DNA from: Streptomyces cupreus
Lineage (GTDB): Bacteria; Actinomycetota; Actinomycetes; Streptomycetales; Streptomycetaceae
DNA length: 48,239 nt
NCBI RefSeq assembly: GCF_014257025.1
Contig: NZ_JACMSF010000061.1
Span: forward strand, 1 to 48,239
Direction of reading: 5' to 3'
Made by a program: the position numbers and the translations under genes. This document shows, piece after piece, positions 35,275 to 44,119 of the stretch; the first letter of the stretch is position 1, and the number at the start of each line of letters is the position of its first letter. A model generated the notes under the pieces. It saw nothing but the letters and a program-made list of their open reading frames with translations. It was not told the DNA's origin and did not search any database.

Positions 35275-35509
35275 GGCGCATCTCGTCGGCAGGTGCTTTG
35301 ACCTGCCACTTTCTTCCTCACTGACACGCTGCCAGGGGTTTTGTGGGACGTATGTGGGACGAGGGCACCTCTGGGACGGATGGGATGCAGGGGTTCCCGA
35401 CTGTGCCAGGTGGTCACCGTCTCACATCTCCTCACCTGTTCGGTGCGCCCGCGCGGAAATAGATCTACCCCTCTCCTGCGTTCTCGATCTTCGAGCCGAG
35501 GAGGGGAAG
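35275..35509. other. Upstream region of the nuclease gene
   Basis: A 235-base gap after the tRNA remnant contains two close copies of GTGGGACG (35343-35365), often seen near integrase-associated attachment sites in Streptomyces. It should hold the promoter of the nuclease gene; no clear -35/-10 pair was recognised. Confidence 0.3.
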
Positions 35510-36400
35510 GTGTCGGGCCTGAAGCTGTTCCACACGACGAATGGCGGCGTTACGGAGGTCGCGCCGCGTCTTGCCGAGGTCGAGGCGGATGTGCAGGGCC
35601 TCGTCGAGGCGCACATGGAGACGATGCTGGGGGTGCAGTTCCTGGCGAGCGAGTACGTCATCGACTGTGCTGACGGCGGCCGGATCGATTCGCTGGGGCT
35701 CGATGAGAACGGGGCGCCGGTGGTCGTGGAGTTCAAGCGCGGCACCGCGGCCGGCGTGATCAATCAGGGCCTGTATTACATGGCGTGGCTGATGGCGCAC
35801 AAGGACGCCTTCCGGAACCTGGTCCGCGACCGGCTCGGGGTATCGGCCGCGTCCCAGGTGCTGTGGAGCGCACCCCGGCTGATCTGTGTCGCCGGCGATT
35901 TCACCCGCTACGACGGGCACGCCGTACGCGAGCACAGGCGCAGCATCGACCTGGTCCGCTACCGGTTCTTCGGTAAGGACCTGATTGGACTTGAGACCGT
36001 GGCTTCCGTCACCGGGCGGACGCCGGCCGCGCGGCGGGTTCGCCGGAGCGCGGCCGGGCTGCCGCCCGCGCGAGAGCAGGGCGGGGCGCTGGCGGAGCTG
36101 GCGGAGGCGGTTGATGAGGTGCTGCTTGGCCTCGGGGACAGCGTCAACCGCGTCGAGCGCAAGCAGTACCGGGCGTATCAGCGTCTGCGGAACTTCGCCT
36201 GCGTCTGTCCGCCTCAGAGGAGCAAGCTTCTGGTCTACCTGAAGGTCGACCCGAAGCACGTCGACCTCGTTCCCGGCTACACCCGGGACGTGTCCGGGCT
36301 CGGCCACCACGGGACGGGTGATCTGGAGGTGCAGCTCCGTACGCCGAGGGACGTGGAGCGTGCGCAGGATCTGTTCCGGGCGAGCTACGCGGCGGCGTGA
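35510..36400 (+). CDS. PD-(D/E)XK nuclease-like protein with C-terminal DUF5655 domain
   Basis: The 296-residue protein has an N-terminal NucS/DUF91-like nuclease core: MLGVQFLASEYVIDCADGGR, then RIDSLGLDENGAPVVVEFKR, where the aspartate near residue 60 and the E-x-K near residues 73-75 form the catalytic signature, followed by INQGLYYMAWLMAHKD. The C-terminus (GDSVNRVERKQYRAYQRLRN, KLLVYLKVDP, DVSGLGHHGTGDLEVQL) matches the DUF5655 pattern. The GTG at 35510 with GAGGAGGGGAAG directly upstream is a clear start; the long upstream frame crosses the tRNA remnant. It lies at the element boundary and converges on the pPIWI operon. Likely role, by inference: cleavage of foreign or damaged DNA. Confidence 0.82.
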   Translation: MSGLKLFHTTNGGVTEVAPRLAEVEADVQGLVEAHMETMLGVQFLASEYVIDCADGGRIDSLGLDENGAPVVVEFKRGTAAGVINQGLYYMAWLMAHKDAFRNLVRDRLGVSAASQVLWSAPRLICVAGDFTRYDGHAVREHRRSIDLVRYRFFGKDLIGLETVASVTGRTPAARRVRRSAAGLPPAREQGGALAELAEAVDEVLLGLGDSVNRVERKQYRAYQRLRNFACVCPPQRSKLLVYLKVDPKHVDLVPGYTRDVSGLGHHGTGDLEVQLRTPRDVERAQDLFRASYAAA

Positions 36401-36792
36401 TCGCTTGACGGCACCGTGGCCATGAGCGTGTCGCGCTTGGTCGTCGGGTGGCGCCTTTCGACGTAGGGGCAGGTGGTGGCGGTGGACTAACAATGATGCG
36501 CGGGATCGCCGGTTTGGCTAACCGGCGATCATCCGCTATGTTGCCGCTTCCCTCGGAGGCGCGCAGGTGTAATCCCCGGCCCCTACACCAGGGTTCCGTG
36601 ACTGGGCAGCTGGTCACCAGCACATAGTCGCTGTTGCGCGCCGGTGCCCCTTCGTGGCGCGCAGTGCTTTGGCGCGCGTGGGCAGGTGCGCCGGGGACCC
36701 GCCGCCATACTCACCGCTGCTGAATGGATCTCCGGGCCTGGGCCCGCGTGCCAGTCGGTACTTAGGGGTTTCGGGTGTGCGTTCTTCTGGCT
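36401..36792. other. Convergent intergenic region with one terminator
   Basis: No credible gene is seen between the nuclease and pPIWI stops. The clear structure is the hairpin at 36504-36530. Confidence 0.5.
36504..36530. terminator. Perfect hairpin terminator between nuclease and pPIWI genes
   Basis: GATCGCCGGTT (36504-36514) and AACCGGCGATC (36520-36530) pair perfectly over 11 bases with a TGGCT loop, 104 bases after the nuclease stop and 263 after the pPIWI stop. Confidence 0.78.
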
Positions 36793-39558
36793 TCAGTTGA
36801 TGTACTCCTCCATGAGCTTGGCGAGGTGCAGGAGCAGGGGCATGCGCGTCGCGGTTTCCGTGTGGAGGTGGCACCTGCGCAGGTTGTTTACGTACGCGGC
36901 CAGGTCGGAGGCGTGGTCGCGGGGTTGCTTGAAGGAGACGTGGATCTCGAGGGACGTGGGGTTGGCTCCGTGGCGGGTGGCGTTCTGCTCGTCTGCCGCA
37001 TATTTGGAGACGGTCTTGGGCAGCTGATGCGTATCCGGCCTTGGGTTGATCGCCAGGAAGACGTGGTCGTTCCACGGGACGACGCCGGAGTACCTGCCCC
37101 ACTCCTCGTATGGCAGCTCGGTTGCACCGGATGTCGGCTCTGCGTGCGCTTCTTCGTCGCTGGTCTCGTCGGGTGAGCCGTCGGTGGCGGGGGCATCGGT
37201 CTCGTCGTTGAGGTTGGCGCCGAATGCCAGCGGGATCTCGTAGGACTCCTCGTTGACGCGAACGATGCGCAGGCCGGGCAGGTCCTCCGGGCGCCGGCCT
37301 TCGGCGCGGTTGGGGTGGGCGCAGTCTTCGCCAGGGAGCCGGAGCGAGTCCGGCGTGATGTGGGGATTCTGCAGCCAGGACCACACATCCTTGTTGCGCA
37401 GGGTCTGCGCTCGGGCGAGGAAGAGTCGCTCTGTGCGGGAGTCGATTGCGAGTGCCTGGGTGATGAAGTCGTTCAGCTGGGCCCTGTCACGCCGCCGCAT
37501 TCGCCCTCGTCCGGAGGTTAGAGCTCGGGGCAGGTGTTCGATGGGAATGGGCGCTTCGTGCGGATAGCCAGGACGCGCCACGAGTTGGGCTGTGGTGTTG
37601 CCGTCGGTATCCATGCGCAGGACGAATGGGACGATCCATGAGCCGGCCTGAGCGACGTGCAGGGTGGCCAGTTCGAAGCGGCCCTTGACGCTGCGGGGTG
37701 CCGGCAGGCGGGGCAGATGGCCGAGCGAGCGCAGGAGGTCCTTCACCGAGGAAGCGGCACGCTGCACGTCCTCGCAGCGGATGTCGCTGTCCTCGAAGGG
37801 CTTCAGCCCCGCCTTCTTGGCGTCGGGCTTGGGAGCCGCTGTGACCGGGTGCAGGCATTGCACGTGCCGGTTCAGCTCCGGCAGGGTGTCCTTCAGGAAC
37901 CGCTTGGGGTCGTCCTCTCCGGCCATGGCGAAGTTGACTGGTTTGTCGATCTCCACGAGGCAGCCGATCATGTGGTCGGCTTCGGGGAATTCCTTGCGCA
38001 GTGCTTCAGCTCGCTGCTCCCGCTCCTGCTTTCGGTGCGCCTTGCGGGATTCTGGGTCCGCGTGTGGCGGTGGCTTGGGCAGGCCGGAAACGAGGGTCCC
38101 GGGATTGCGTAGGACCAGTGTGATCTTGGTGGGCCCGGCATAGTCGTGAACGCCAGGTTCTGTGCTGCGTTCACCGAGGTGTTGGTAGTTAAGCAGCTTG
38201 GTGAGGGCCAGATGGACTGCTTGATAGGTCTTCGGTGCGCAGTGCCAGAGTTCGAAGTGGTAGTGGGCGTCCTCGCGTGCAGGGGCGAGCCGAGGGGCTC
38301 GGCGTTGGGGTGTCCTGTCCAAGGCGGGGAGCGGGTCGAAGTTGAGCTTTGCGAGCGGTTCCTTCAGGTGCTCGAAGAGGGTGAGGTGGTCGATGGGCTG
38401 CAGGCCGCTTTCCGCAGGGTGGCCGTGTGTGCTGAATTCCGGTTGGACGTCAGCGAGATCGGTCCGAGTGAGGTAGGTGTAGCCGGTGGCGTGCAGCAGC
38501 AGCGCGGTGGGTTCCTTGTCCTCTTCGGCGCTGCGGTTGACGCCTGCGGCGCGGCGGGGGTCGGTTCGGACGTCCTCGGGGTTGGGGTAGCGGTTGCTGG
38601 CTGGGAGGGAGGGCAGGATGCGCGCGATGCCAGGCTGCCACTGCCACCGCATGTCCTCCTTCTTGCCGCTGACTGTGACCGGTGCGCGGAGGAGCATGGG
38701 GCGCTCGACGTCACGCAGTGCGCCCTTGGCCAGGTAGAGCAGGATGGTGGCCGTGGCTGGGGTGTCGCCGCGGCGTGGGATGTACGCAGGCTGCGTACCG
38801 CCGAAGCGGGCGATGTGGGGAACGGCTCGGAGGATGAGTCGACCGTCGTGGGGCATGGAGACCACACGCAGTGCTGTCCGGTGGGTCCAGAGGCCGTAGG
38901 CCCCGTCATCGTCAAGTTCTCGGGGTGGCCAGCTGTAGATGCTGCGCTCACCGCGGTCGGTCAGTTGACCAAGAACCGAGAAGCCTTTCGCGGTGTGCCC
39001 TGGCAGGGATAGCTTTTCGTCCACCCAGCATCCGGCAATGTAGGTGGCAAGCAGGGAGAAGGTGCTGCTGTGCGGGGTTGCTGTTCCGTTTGCGGCGTTG
39101 CCGTGGGCCAGAAGGTCGACCTCTGCCTGCGCCCATTCCAGTGGCAGGGCGCGTTTCACCATGGTGGGCCAGTCGACGTCGTTCTGATGGGGCGCGACGT
39201 GTGTAGTGATCCAGAATTCGAGAGCTAGTTGCAGGGGAAGCTCGTTATGGGGCATTCGCATGGCGTGGAGCCAAGGACCGTCTCCCAGCCGGCCTTCGAC
39301 CGCGAGGACGGCGGGTTCCACCTGCTCGATCAGCTCGCGCAAGGCGTAGGTCGGCAGGTACGGGGAGCGCGCTTTCGGGTTGCTGTTCCAGGCGCGTTCA
39401 AGCCGTGCCAGGAGCGACGGTGGGAATTTCGCCGTGTGTACGGTGATGGGCAGTGTGGCTCCGCGGCGCGCCACGAAGCCGGGCGTGATGATGTGGTCGT
39501 AGCGCGGCGGCGGCTTCTTCGTGCCGGAATCCGTTGCCGTGCTGTCGGCTTCGGTCAT
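36793..39558 (-). CDS. pPIWI_RE-type prokaryotic PIWI/Argonaute-related protein
   Basis: The 921-residue protein fits the pPIWI_RE family of Burroughs and colleagues (previously DUF3962/DUF3893), a distant PIWI branch named for a conserved arginine and glutamate. The N-terminal part (LEFWITTHVAPHQ, AGCWVDEKLSLPG) matches the X-type domain. A middle (MID-like) part includes KITLVLRNPGTL and DKPVNFAMAGEDDPKRFLKD. The C-terminal RNase H-like part includes GSWIVPFVLRMDTDG, YSGVVPWNDHVFLAINPRPD, PTSLEIHVSFKQPRD and TRMPLLLHLAKLMEEYIN. The R of INPRPD and E of SLEIHV are candidates for the namesake residues; classical DEDX slicer residues are not evident. The ATG at 39558 lies 5 bases after the helicase stop behind GGGGATAA; the frame begins at 39609. 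It is the third gene of the operon. Confidence 0.85.
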   Translation of the reverse strand: MTEADSTATDSGTKKPPPRYDHIITPGFVARRGATLPITVHTAKFPPSLLARLERAWNSNPKARSPYLPTYALRELIEQVEPAVLAVEGRLGDGPWLHAMRMPHNELPLQLALEFWITTHVAPHQNDVDWPTMVKRALPLEWAQAEVDLLAHGNAANGTATPHSSTFSLLATYIAGCWVDEKLSLPGHTAKGFSVLGQLTDRGERSIYSWPPRELDDDGAYGLWTHRTALRVVSMPHDGRLILRAVPHIARFGGTQPAYIPRRGDTPATATILLYLAKGALRDVERPMLLRAPVTVSGKKEDMRWQWQPGIARILPSLPASNRYPNPEDVRTDPRRAAGVNRSAEEDKEPTALLLHATGYTYLTRTDLADVQPEFSTHGHPAESGLQPIDHLTLFEHLKEPLAKLNFDPLPALDRTPQRRAPRLAPAREDAHYHFELWHCAPKTYQAVHLALTKLLNYQHLGERSTEPGVHDYAGPTKITLVLRNPGTLVSGLPKPPPHADPESRKAHRKQEREQRAEALRKEFPEADHMIGCLVEIDKPVNFAMAGEDDPKRFLKDTLPELNRHVQCLHPVTAAPKPDAKKAGLKPFEDSDIRCEDVQRAASSVKDLLRSLGHLPRLPAPRSVKGRFELATLHVAQAGSWIVPFVLRMDTDGNTTAQLVARPGYPHEAPIPIEHLPRALTSGRGRMRRRDRAQLNDFITQALAIDSRTERLFLARAQTLRNKDVWSWLQNPHITPDSLRLPGEDCAHPNRAEGRRPEDLPGLRIVRVNEESYEIPLAFGANLNDETDAPATDGSPDETSDEEAHAEPTSGATELPYEEWGRYSGVVPWNDHVFLAINPRPDTHQLPKTVSKYAADEQNATRHGANPTSLEIHVSFKQPRDHASDLAAYVNNLRRCHLHTETATRMPLLLHLAKLMEEYIN

Positions 39559-39563
39559 GTCTG

Positions 39564-42500
39564 TTATCCCCAGTCGATGGTGTCGAGGAGGTGTCCCAGC
39601 AGACCCCACGTGGCGGTGTAGATCTGATGGTTGAGGCGCACGTGGGAGTCGGCTGTCGGCCCTGGATCGGTGAGCATTCGGCGTGTGAGTTCTCGGCAGG
39701 CGATGAGCACGCTGGTTCGCTCGGTGTCCGGGGCGGTGTCGCGAGGGTCTGCCGCGCGCGGGGCGAATGCCGCGTCGAGGAGGTAGACCTGGACGGGCAC
39801 ATTGCCGCGCAGCCCCCTACCGGTTGTCTGGTAGAGGGAAGCTGACTGGTCTGCAATGAAGGCGTGGCGTAGGTAGTCGTCCTTCATCGCCCGGAAGTTG
39901 AGGGGGCGGCCCATCATCGTGCCCCAGGTGGCACGGGCGCCGTACGCCAGTTTCCTCATCTCGCCCGCCGCGTCGGTGCCGGGGGTGTCGCACAGCATCG
40001 GCTTCAGAAGACGCTGCATGGCCTGGGCGTTGAGAATTGCGAGAGGGAAGGAGAGGTCGGTGGGCGGGGGGTGGAGGCGTGCCAGATAGAAGATGGCCTG
40101 GATGGCGGCGACCCCGCTGTCGTTGAGCATGTTGTGGCCGCGGCCGGCAGAGCCTTCGGCAGCCGCCATGACCTGGGCATCGGTCCTGGGGAAGGCAGAG
40201 ATGCGGCGATGGTTGAGACCGTAGAGCCCGGGAGCCCGGCGGTCGGGTACGACGTGCACGGCACGCACGGCTGTCCGGGTGTTCATGTAATGGGCGCTGG
40301 TGGCTGCGTCCTCGGTGCTGAGTACCACGAACAGAGCCCTTCGGCGCTCAGGATCGCATCCTTGGAGCACCTGTTCCAGGAGAGACAGGGCCGCTCCGGG
40401 GTCGGGGGTGCAGACGGCGTCCGTCATCGCCCGCACGGCGGCTTGGCGGGCGCCGCGGCCTCCGGCTCCTGACACGTAGATGCCGCGTTCGTGCCCTGGG
40501 CGCCGCCGTGGGCGGGTGTAGAACCTGCTTTCCCGGATGGCAGCGGCACAGTCGGGAGGCTCGTGCAGGATCAGTGTGGGGAGCACGTCGATGTGGTAGC
40601 GGGCGGAGAGCGGGTTGTAGCTGGTCGCCGAGGACAGCAGCACGTGCGGGCCCTCGACCCCCTCACAGGCAAGCAGGTCGTGCAGGTGATAGAGCAGCCA
40701 CCGTCCGACCCCGCGAAGCCACAGCAAGTCCAGTGACCCTCTGCCCTCCTTTGGGCTGGGGGTCCACTGGAGGGCCATCATGTTGCCCATGGGCTGTTCG
40801 GGCACAACCGCGAGCAGTTCTGGCCTTGGCTGGTGAGCGAGCAGGTTGTTCGTGTCCTCCACTGCCATAAGCGCGCGGAGCGATTCCTGCATGTGGGAAA
40901 GCTCGAACACAGTGGTCGTGACGCGGGCACTCCAGCAGCCCGCGACGAGGACTCGCGCGAGCTCGGCCAAGCGATCGCCGGGGTCGGGCATGTCCTCTGG
41001 GATGTGGTGCGTGAGCCAGTCCTGGGCTACTTCCTCGGCGCTCATCTCGGTGTCGTAGCCAGAGGTCATCGTGTCGAGCAGCGGCTTCAGGCCGGCGGGA
41101 GGGGAACCGAATGGGTCTTCGACAAGCCGGGCGAAGTGAGTGTGGAAATACTCCTCGGCTCGCTCCCACAGGTGCGACTGCTGCTGCTCTTCGACGCGGC
41201 TGGTGATGCCGTGCAAGGCCCGTGCCAGCTGCATGAGCAGGGTGTGCCCGCTGAATGGCCCGTCAGCCGTCACCTCTTCCAAGAGCTCACTGCCCGAGCC
41301 CCTGGCCTCCTCCTGCCCCTCGGCCGACGGCCTCATGAGTAGCGGCAGCAACCCGGCCAGAGCTTCCGCGTGATATGTCGCGTACTGCTGGTAACGCCGT
41401 CCCTGCCGGTCCGCCATCGGCCGGTACCACGTGCGCGCCAACCCCTCATGCCAGGCCAGCGCAATGCGGCTGCTCCAGCCGTCGGGACTTGTCAGCGGTT
41501 CGTGGTGCATAAACGCCTTGTCGAACTGCGTCATCACCTGGTCGGCCTCGTCGGCCACGAGGAGGTCGAGTTCGTGCTGGGCAGGAATCACCCACTGCGT
41601 CTTGTACGAGGCGGGCTCCGCCCTGCTGGCGAGGAGAGCGGCCGGCGTCGCCACCCAGACCTGTGCCGTCGGGATTCGGCGTACAGCTGCCTGTGCCGGG
41701 CACACCGCGAGAAGCGGACAGTCGACAATCGGTGCTCGCTTGCCCGAGGTGTCGACGCGGAGCTTGTCCCGGCAGGGGCGCTCATCCATCGAGAGCGGCG
41801 CGGCAACGGGACCGGAAGGTTCCAGGAGACTGTCCAGCAGGCAGATGTCGGTAGCGAAGGCAGCTACCTCGTCGTTGCCGTCCGGGAGCGGCGGTGCTTG
41901 ACCGTTGTCCGGTACGTAGAGAAGGTCGTCCCAGTAACGTGCCACGTGCGCGGGACGGTTCCTGTGGCCGATCAACGGAACTGCGTCGATGCCCAGACTC
42001 CGGAAGAACCGGACCTTCTCCAGTGCGTTCCCGACGGAGGAGACCAGGTACCCGACCCTGAGCCCGCGGTCGGTACAGATCTTGACCAGAACGTCGTTGA
42101 AGGTCGTCTTCCCCGAGTTCATCAGGCCCACGACCTGAGCCAGTCCGTCGATCGTGAAGATACCGAGGCCGTTTGTCAGGCATCCGGCTTCGCTGTCCGT
42201 GCGAGAAAAGACCATCCTCTCTACACGGCCGGTGAAGTTCTCCGTACGATATCGCTCGCTTGTACGGAGACGCTGATCCATCTCCTTGGCCGCCTGGTGG
42301 AAGTCGTCCTCCGTAAGCTGCGGGAAGGGACGCCTGATTCTGTGCGTCTTCGGTTCCAGGCGACGCTCGGGTGCGGCCTCCTCCAGCCAGTCAGGAATCC
42401 GGAACCGGACGATGCTGCCGTCCGCTCGCTTGAGCCGCACCCGCATCCCCGGCGACGCGGGATCATGACCCGCTTCCACCTTGTAGGCCACGGGCACCGA

Positions 42501-42926
42501 CATCGCGTCCCGGTATACCTGCTCCCGCTCCGGCAGCGTGGAACTTCCGCGGCGACGAAGAACGCTGCCGTGGACCACGCGCGTCCCGGCACCCTCGTCA
42601 AGTTCGAACAAGCGCAGGTGAGCAGGCACTTTGCAGTAGTCGTTGAGACGCAGCCTCCACTGTCCGCCCCGCGCCGTAGGCCCCATGCGGCGACGCACGT
42701 TTCGCACGACGGTCTCAGTGCCGGCACCCGGCAGGGCGTACCCGTCAAGCAACTTACGCATCAGGGTGGCGGGCTGGCCGGGCGCGTACTCGGACAGGAA
42801 GAACAGCCCGAGCTCGACCCGGAAGAACTCGCGGGCCGACAAGAAGGGCTTGATGGCCTCGGCCACGCCTGACGACGCCGCCTTGCTTTCCAGCGCTTCG
42901 AACCAGCCTTCAATATCCCGGCTCAT
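39564..42926 (-). CDS. pPIWI_RE-associated DEAD-box-like helicase (pPIWI_RE_Z-type)
   Basis: The 1120-residue protein has a specific N-terminal region (AREFFRVELGLFFLSEYAPG, RLRLNDYCKVPAHLRLFELD) and then an SF2 helicase: Walker A VVGLMNSGKTTF near residue 268, the Walker B DEAD box LLVADEADQVMTQFD near residue 458, the motif III-like LLSSATSYNP near 770, and motif VI YQTTGRGLRGNVPVQVYLLD near 1030. A four-cysteine-like pair between motifs (DERPCRDK, PIVDCPLLAVCPAQ) recalls the Fe-S or zinc cysteines of XPD/DinG helicases. Its start overlaps the REase stop by ATGA and its stop is 5 bases before the pPIWI start, so all three proteins should be made together. Likely role, by inference: unwinding or translocating on target duplex for the pPIWI and nuclease. 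Confidence 0.85.
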   Translation of the reverse strand: MSRDIEGWFEALESKAASSGVAEAIKPFLSAREFFRVELGLFFLSEYAPGQPATLMRKLLDGYALPGAGTETVVRNVRRRMGPTARGGQWRLRLNDYCKVPAHLRLFELDEGAGTRVVHGSVLRRRGSSTLPEREQVYRDAMSVPVAYKVEAGHDPASPGMRVRLKRADGSIVRFRIPDWLEEAAPERRLEPKTHRIRRPFPQLTEDDFHQAAKEMDQRLRTSERYRTENFTGRVERMVFSRTDSEAGCLTNGLGIFTIDGLAQVVGLMNSGKTTFNDVLVKICTDRGLRVGYLVSSVGNALEKVRFFRSLGIDAVPLIGHRNRPAHVARYWDDLLYVPDNGQAPPLPDGNDEVAAFATDICLLDSLLEPSGPVAAPLSMDERPCRDKLRVDTSGKRAPIVDCPLLAVCPAQAAVRRIPTAQVWVATPAALLASRAEPASYKTQWVIPAQHELDLLVADEADQVMTQFDKAFMHHEPLTSPDGWSSRIALAWHEGLARTWYRPMADRQGRRYQQYATYHAEALAGLLPLLMRPSAEGQEEARGSGSELLEEVTADGPFSGHTLLMQLARALHGITSRVEEQQQSHLWERAEEYFHTHFARLVEDPFGSPPAGLKPLLDTMTSGYDTEMSAEEVAQDWLTHHIPEDMPDPGDRLAELARVLVAGCWSARVTTTVFELSHMQESLRALMAVEDTNNLLAHQPRPELLAVVPEQPMGNMMALQWTPSPKEGRGSLDLLWLRGVGRWLLYHLHDLLACEGVEGPHVLLSSATSYNPLSARYHIDVLPTLILHEPPDCAAAIRESRFYTRPRRRPGHERGIYVSGAGGRGARQAAVRAMTDAVCTPDPGAALSLLEQVLQGCDPERRRALFVVLSTEDAATSAHYMNTRTAVRAVHVVPDRRAPGLYGLNHRRISAFPRTDAQVMAAAEGSAGRGHNMLNDSGVAAIQAIFYLARLHPPPTDLSFPLAILNAQAMQRLLKPMLCDTPGTDAAGEMRKLAYGARATWGTMMGRPLNFRAMKDDYLRHAFIADQSASLYQTTGRGLRGNVPVQVYLLDAAFAPRAADPRDTAPDTERTSVLIACRELTRRMLTDPGPTADSHVRLNHQIYTATWGLLGHLLDTIDWG

Positions 42927-44119
42927 CGCCGCCGCCCGTCATGCGCCAGTGCGGCTGCGACGAACGCATTCTCACTCATGATCTCGATGCCCTGTACGCG
43001 CCCTTGCAGCGAAGTGGTGAGGTCATCCACGTAATCGGGCTGTTCAAAGCGGTGCTGCGCGATGACGAGGATCCGCCGCTGCGACGCAGCACGTGGGTTC
43101 CAACGAAACGAGCGCCCGAGAAGTGTGGCGCTGGCGTGATCCTTCACATCGGCGGCCCACCACTCACCGACTCCCATCTTCCCGGTGCCTTCGAAGTCGA
43201 TGGCCACGTCCACCGCGTCCATGCCCCACCAAGGACGCAGGCGCTGTCCAAATTCCGGCTCCAGGGCGGCAAACATCCGCTGCTCTGCCAGCCCGGGATC
43301 GTGAAAGAAGCGCCGAACAGCCCTGTTCTGCACAAAGTATTCGGACATGATGTCCACAGTTCGGGCAACCGGACCGCCCATGCAGCCCGGCGTGCCACAG
43401 CCACGCTGACCGGAGACCGGGTTCTCGCAGCCGTCGCAGAAGCTGAGTACGACGGCGCCGCTGGCCGGCTGAGCCCGGTAGCACTGACTGAACCAGTGCT
43501 TCACCCACGGCTGCCCGTTGGCGTCCTTGGCGGGGAAGGCCCGTAGCAGACCGAGAAGGTCGATGTCGGAAGCGACCGCGTGCTTCGTCAGAAAGCCCCG
43601 GAGCTGAACGTAGTTGTTCTGGACCTCCTGTTCGGTTTCCCCGTTCCGGTCGGCCACGGCGATCATCAGCTCGTAGCACCGATTCTCGACCAGTTCCGCT
43701 TCGGGATCCTTGGACAGCAGGAGCCGCGCGGCTTGCTCGGCAAAGGCCGACGGCCGACCGTTCTCAATCAGAAGGAGCTCAAAATCGCTCTGAGCGACAC
43801 ACAGAGCCAAGGGCCATTGCCCGAGAGGAACGCGACACCAGCGGAAAACATCCGCATGTGAAGTCACCTCGCGGCAGCCGTCCTCCAACGCCCTCCAGAG
43901 CAGGCGGGTTACACCGGCCTTCCATGCCGGGGGAAAGCCTGTGGGGTCGACAGAAGGCTGAGCGGAACTCCACAGCGCCTTCTGCTGGTTGGCCTGGATC
44001 CCCGCCAGACCCGCTGCCAGCAGTTCGAGCGTCATGTAGTCGTCAGCCAGGTCAGGAGACACTTGCTTCAGATGGGACAGCCGTGCCGGATCTCCCGGCA
44101 ATGTTGCGTGGGCGGCCAA
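42923..44119 (-). CDS. pPIWI_RE-associated restriction-endonuclease-like protein
   Basis: The 398-residue protein opens the operon. The N-terminal half is a helical region with QKALWSSAQPSVDPTGFPPA and VTRLLWRALEDGCREVTSHA and VFRWCRVPLGQWPLALCVA, matching the Y-type domain of the pPIWI_RE module. A small cysteine cluster (FCDGCENP, GCGTPGC near residues 226-246) may bind zinc. The C-terminal PD-(D/E)XK core contains WWGMDAVDVAIDFEGTGKMG and EWWAADVKDHASATL, with the aspartate near 305 and D-x-K near 323-325. It ends GIEIMSENAFVAAALAHDG. A TTG at 44119 six bases after GAGAGG is the start. As a REase in a PIWI-helicase operon it probably cuts invading nucleic acid. Confidence 0.82.
   Translation of the reverse strand: MAAHATLPGDPARLSHLKQVSPDLADDYMTLELLAAGLAGIQANQQKALWSSAQPSVDPTGFPPAWKAGVTRLLWRALEDGCREVTSHADVFRWCRVPLGQWPLALCVAQSDFELLLIENGRPSAFAEQAARLLLSKDPEAELVENRCYELMIAVADRNGETEQEVQNNYVQLRGFLTKHAVASDIDLLGLLRAFPAKDANGQPWVKHWFSQCYRAQPASGAVVLSFCDGCENPVSGQRGCGTPGCMGGPVARTVDIMSEYFVQNRAVRRFFHDPGLAEQRMFAALEPEFGQRLRPWWGMDAVDVAIDFEGTGKMGVGEWWAADVKDHASATLLGRSFRWNPRAASQRRILVIAQHRFEQPDYVDDLTTSLQGRVQGIEIMSENAFVAAALAHDGRRR

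Noticed and set aside
34886..35509. Extended N-terminus of the nuclease gene
   Set aside because: The open frame runs through the direct repeat and tRNA remnant; GTG 35510 has a strong ribosome site and starts the conserved domain.
36614..37384. 256-codon minus-strand frame at the end of the pPIWI gene
   Set aside because: Out of frame with the pPIWI gene and without domain features; the pPIWI frame has the conserved C-terminal motifs.
41370..42872. 500-codon open frame on the plus strand
   Set aside because: It lies wholly antisense to the helicase gene and its translation is low-complexity with no motif; long antisense frames are common at this GC content.
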